From NCBI GenBank assembly GCA_003663695.1, contig QMUB01000102.1, positions 1 to 5,402 on the forward strand: DNA of 5,402 nt. Reading direction: 5' to 3'. Every line of letters starts with the position of its first letter. The first letter of the stretch is position 1. The position numbers and the translations under genes are program-made. Below are positions 5,135 through 5,402 of the stretch, piece by piece. The notes under the pieces were generated by a model, which was given only the letters and a program-made list of their open reading frames with translations, was not told where the DNA came from and searched no databases. This stretch comes from Thermococci archaeon (GTDB lineage Archaea; Methanobacteriota_B; Thermococci; Thermococcales; Thermococcaceae).

Positions 5135-5398
5135 ATGGAGGAAGTCATATACGTCTTTATTGCAATTTTTTTGGCAGAGCTTGGAGATAAGACCCAGCTT
5201 GCCACAATGGCATTTGCAGCCAAATATGGATGGGCTAAGGCATTTATAGGGGCAATTCTGGGTCTCGCTCTCGTCAATCTCCTCGGAGCCTTTATAGGAG
5301 ATAAAATAGGAGACGCCCTTCCTCTGGAAATAATCCACAAAGGAGCAGGAGTTTTGTTCATCGTGTTTGGTGTGCTGATGATTTTGGGAAAACTTTAA
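5135..5398 (+). CDS. Half-size GDT1/TMEM165 (UPF0016) family membrane protein, putative Mn2+/Ca2+ transporter
   Basis: This 87-aa integral membrane protein carries the family signature E15-L-G-D-K-T-Q21 at the end of the first membrane segment. The acidic residue in this motif is thought to bind the cation in GDT1/MneA-type Mn2+/Ca2+ (cation/proton) exchangers. Three hydrophobic helices are visible, at about 4-24, 34-54 and 64-85. Full-length family members have two such units, each with an E-x-G-D-K-(T/S) motif; this protein has only one, so it is probably one half of a two-gene transporter or acts as an oligomer. The ATG at 5135 has GGAGGGT at 5124-5130, 4 bases upstream, and the gene follows the aminotransferase by 15 bases, so the two are likely cotranscribed. 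The TAA at 5396-5398 leads into AAGGAG at the window edge, a probable SD for the next gene. The substrate is inferred from family knowledge only. Confidence 0.87.
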   Translation: MEEVIYVFIAIFLAELGDKTQLATMAFAAKYGWAKAFIGAILGLALVNLLGAFIGDKIGDALPLEIIHKGAGVLFIVFGVLMILGKL

Positions 5399-5402
5399 GG
5401 AG

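Noticed and set aside
5105..5361. - strand open frames opposite the GDT1-like gene
   Set aside because: The + strand frame has the ELGDKTQ signature, an SD and membrane helices; the reverse frames have none of these.

Overview
The window looks like chromosomal DNA from a hyperthermophilic euryarchaeon of the order Thermococcales (Thermococcus/Pyrococcus/Palaeococcus group). The evidence is an archaeal-type FAD synthetase, a KEOPS Cgi121 subunit, an archaeal FtsZ paired with a small ribbon-helix-helix (RHH) regulator, TTTATA/TTATAA-type promoters, GAGGTGAT-type Shine-Dalgarno (SD) sites, A/T-rich gene borders and frequent AGA/AGG arginine codons. Genus and species cannot be fixed from the sequence alone.

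Layout. At the left edge on the + strand is the tail of an unidentified gene, followed 5 bases later by ribL (FAD synthetase). Facing it on the - strand is a compact four-gene unit read from about 3200 down to 619: a 64-aa RHH regulator (CdrS-like), ftsZ (FtsZ2-like by synteny), a ParA/Soj/SegA-type ATPase, and a 110-aa basic RHH protein (SegB/ParG-like) whose start lies inside the end of the ATPase gene. The convergent gap between ribL and this unit holds three A-runs, which are T-runs and a plausible terminator for the - strand unit. It also holds a 26-bp sequence present twice in tandem (27-bp period, 22/26 identical).

Divergent from the RHH-ftsZ unit is cgi121 (KEOPS tRNA t6A machinery), with its own promoter and a T-rich end. 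Then comes a second + strand unit: a fold-type-I aminotransferase with its own TTTATAA promoter, closely followed by an 87-aa half-size GDT1/TMEM165 (UPF0016) membrane protein. The last bases of the window (AAGGAG) look like the SD of a further gene, probably the partner half-transporter.

How the genes work together. The - strand unit is the most interesting part. It joins the division tubulin and its short RHH regulator (the cdrS-ftsZ2 pair known from haloarchaea) to a ParA-type ATPase and a second RHH protein that together look like a SegAB-type DNA partition module. This suggests one transcript for division-ring control and chromosome partition, with candidate operators upstream of the promoter and a candidate centromere-like repeat at the far end. 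The family assignments are well supported; the physical or functional link between the two modules is inference.
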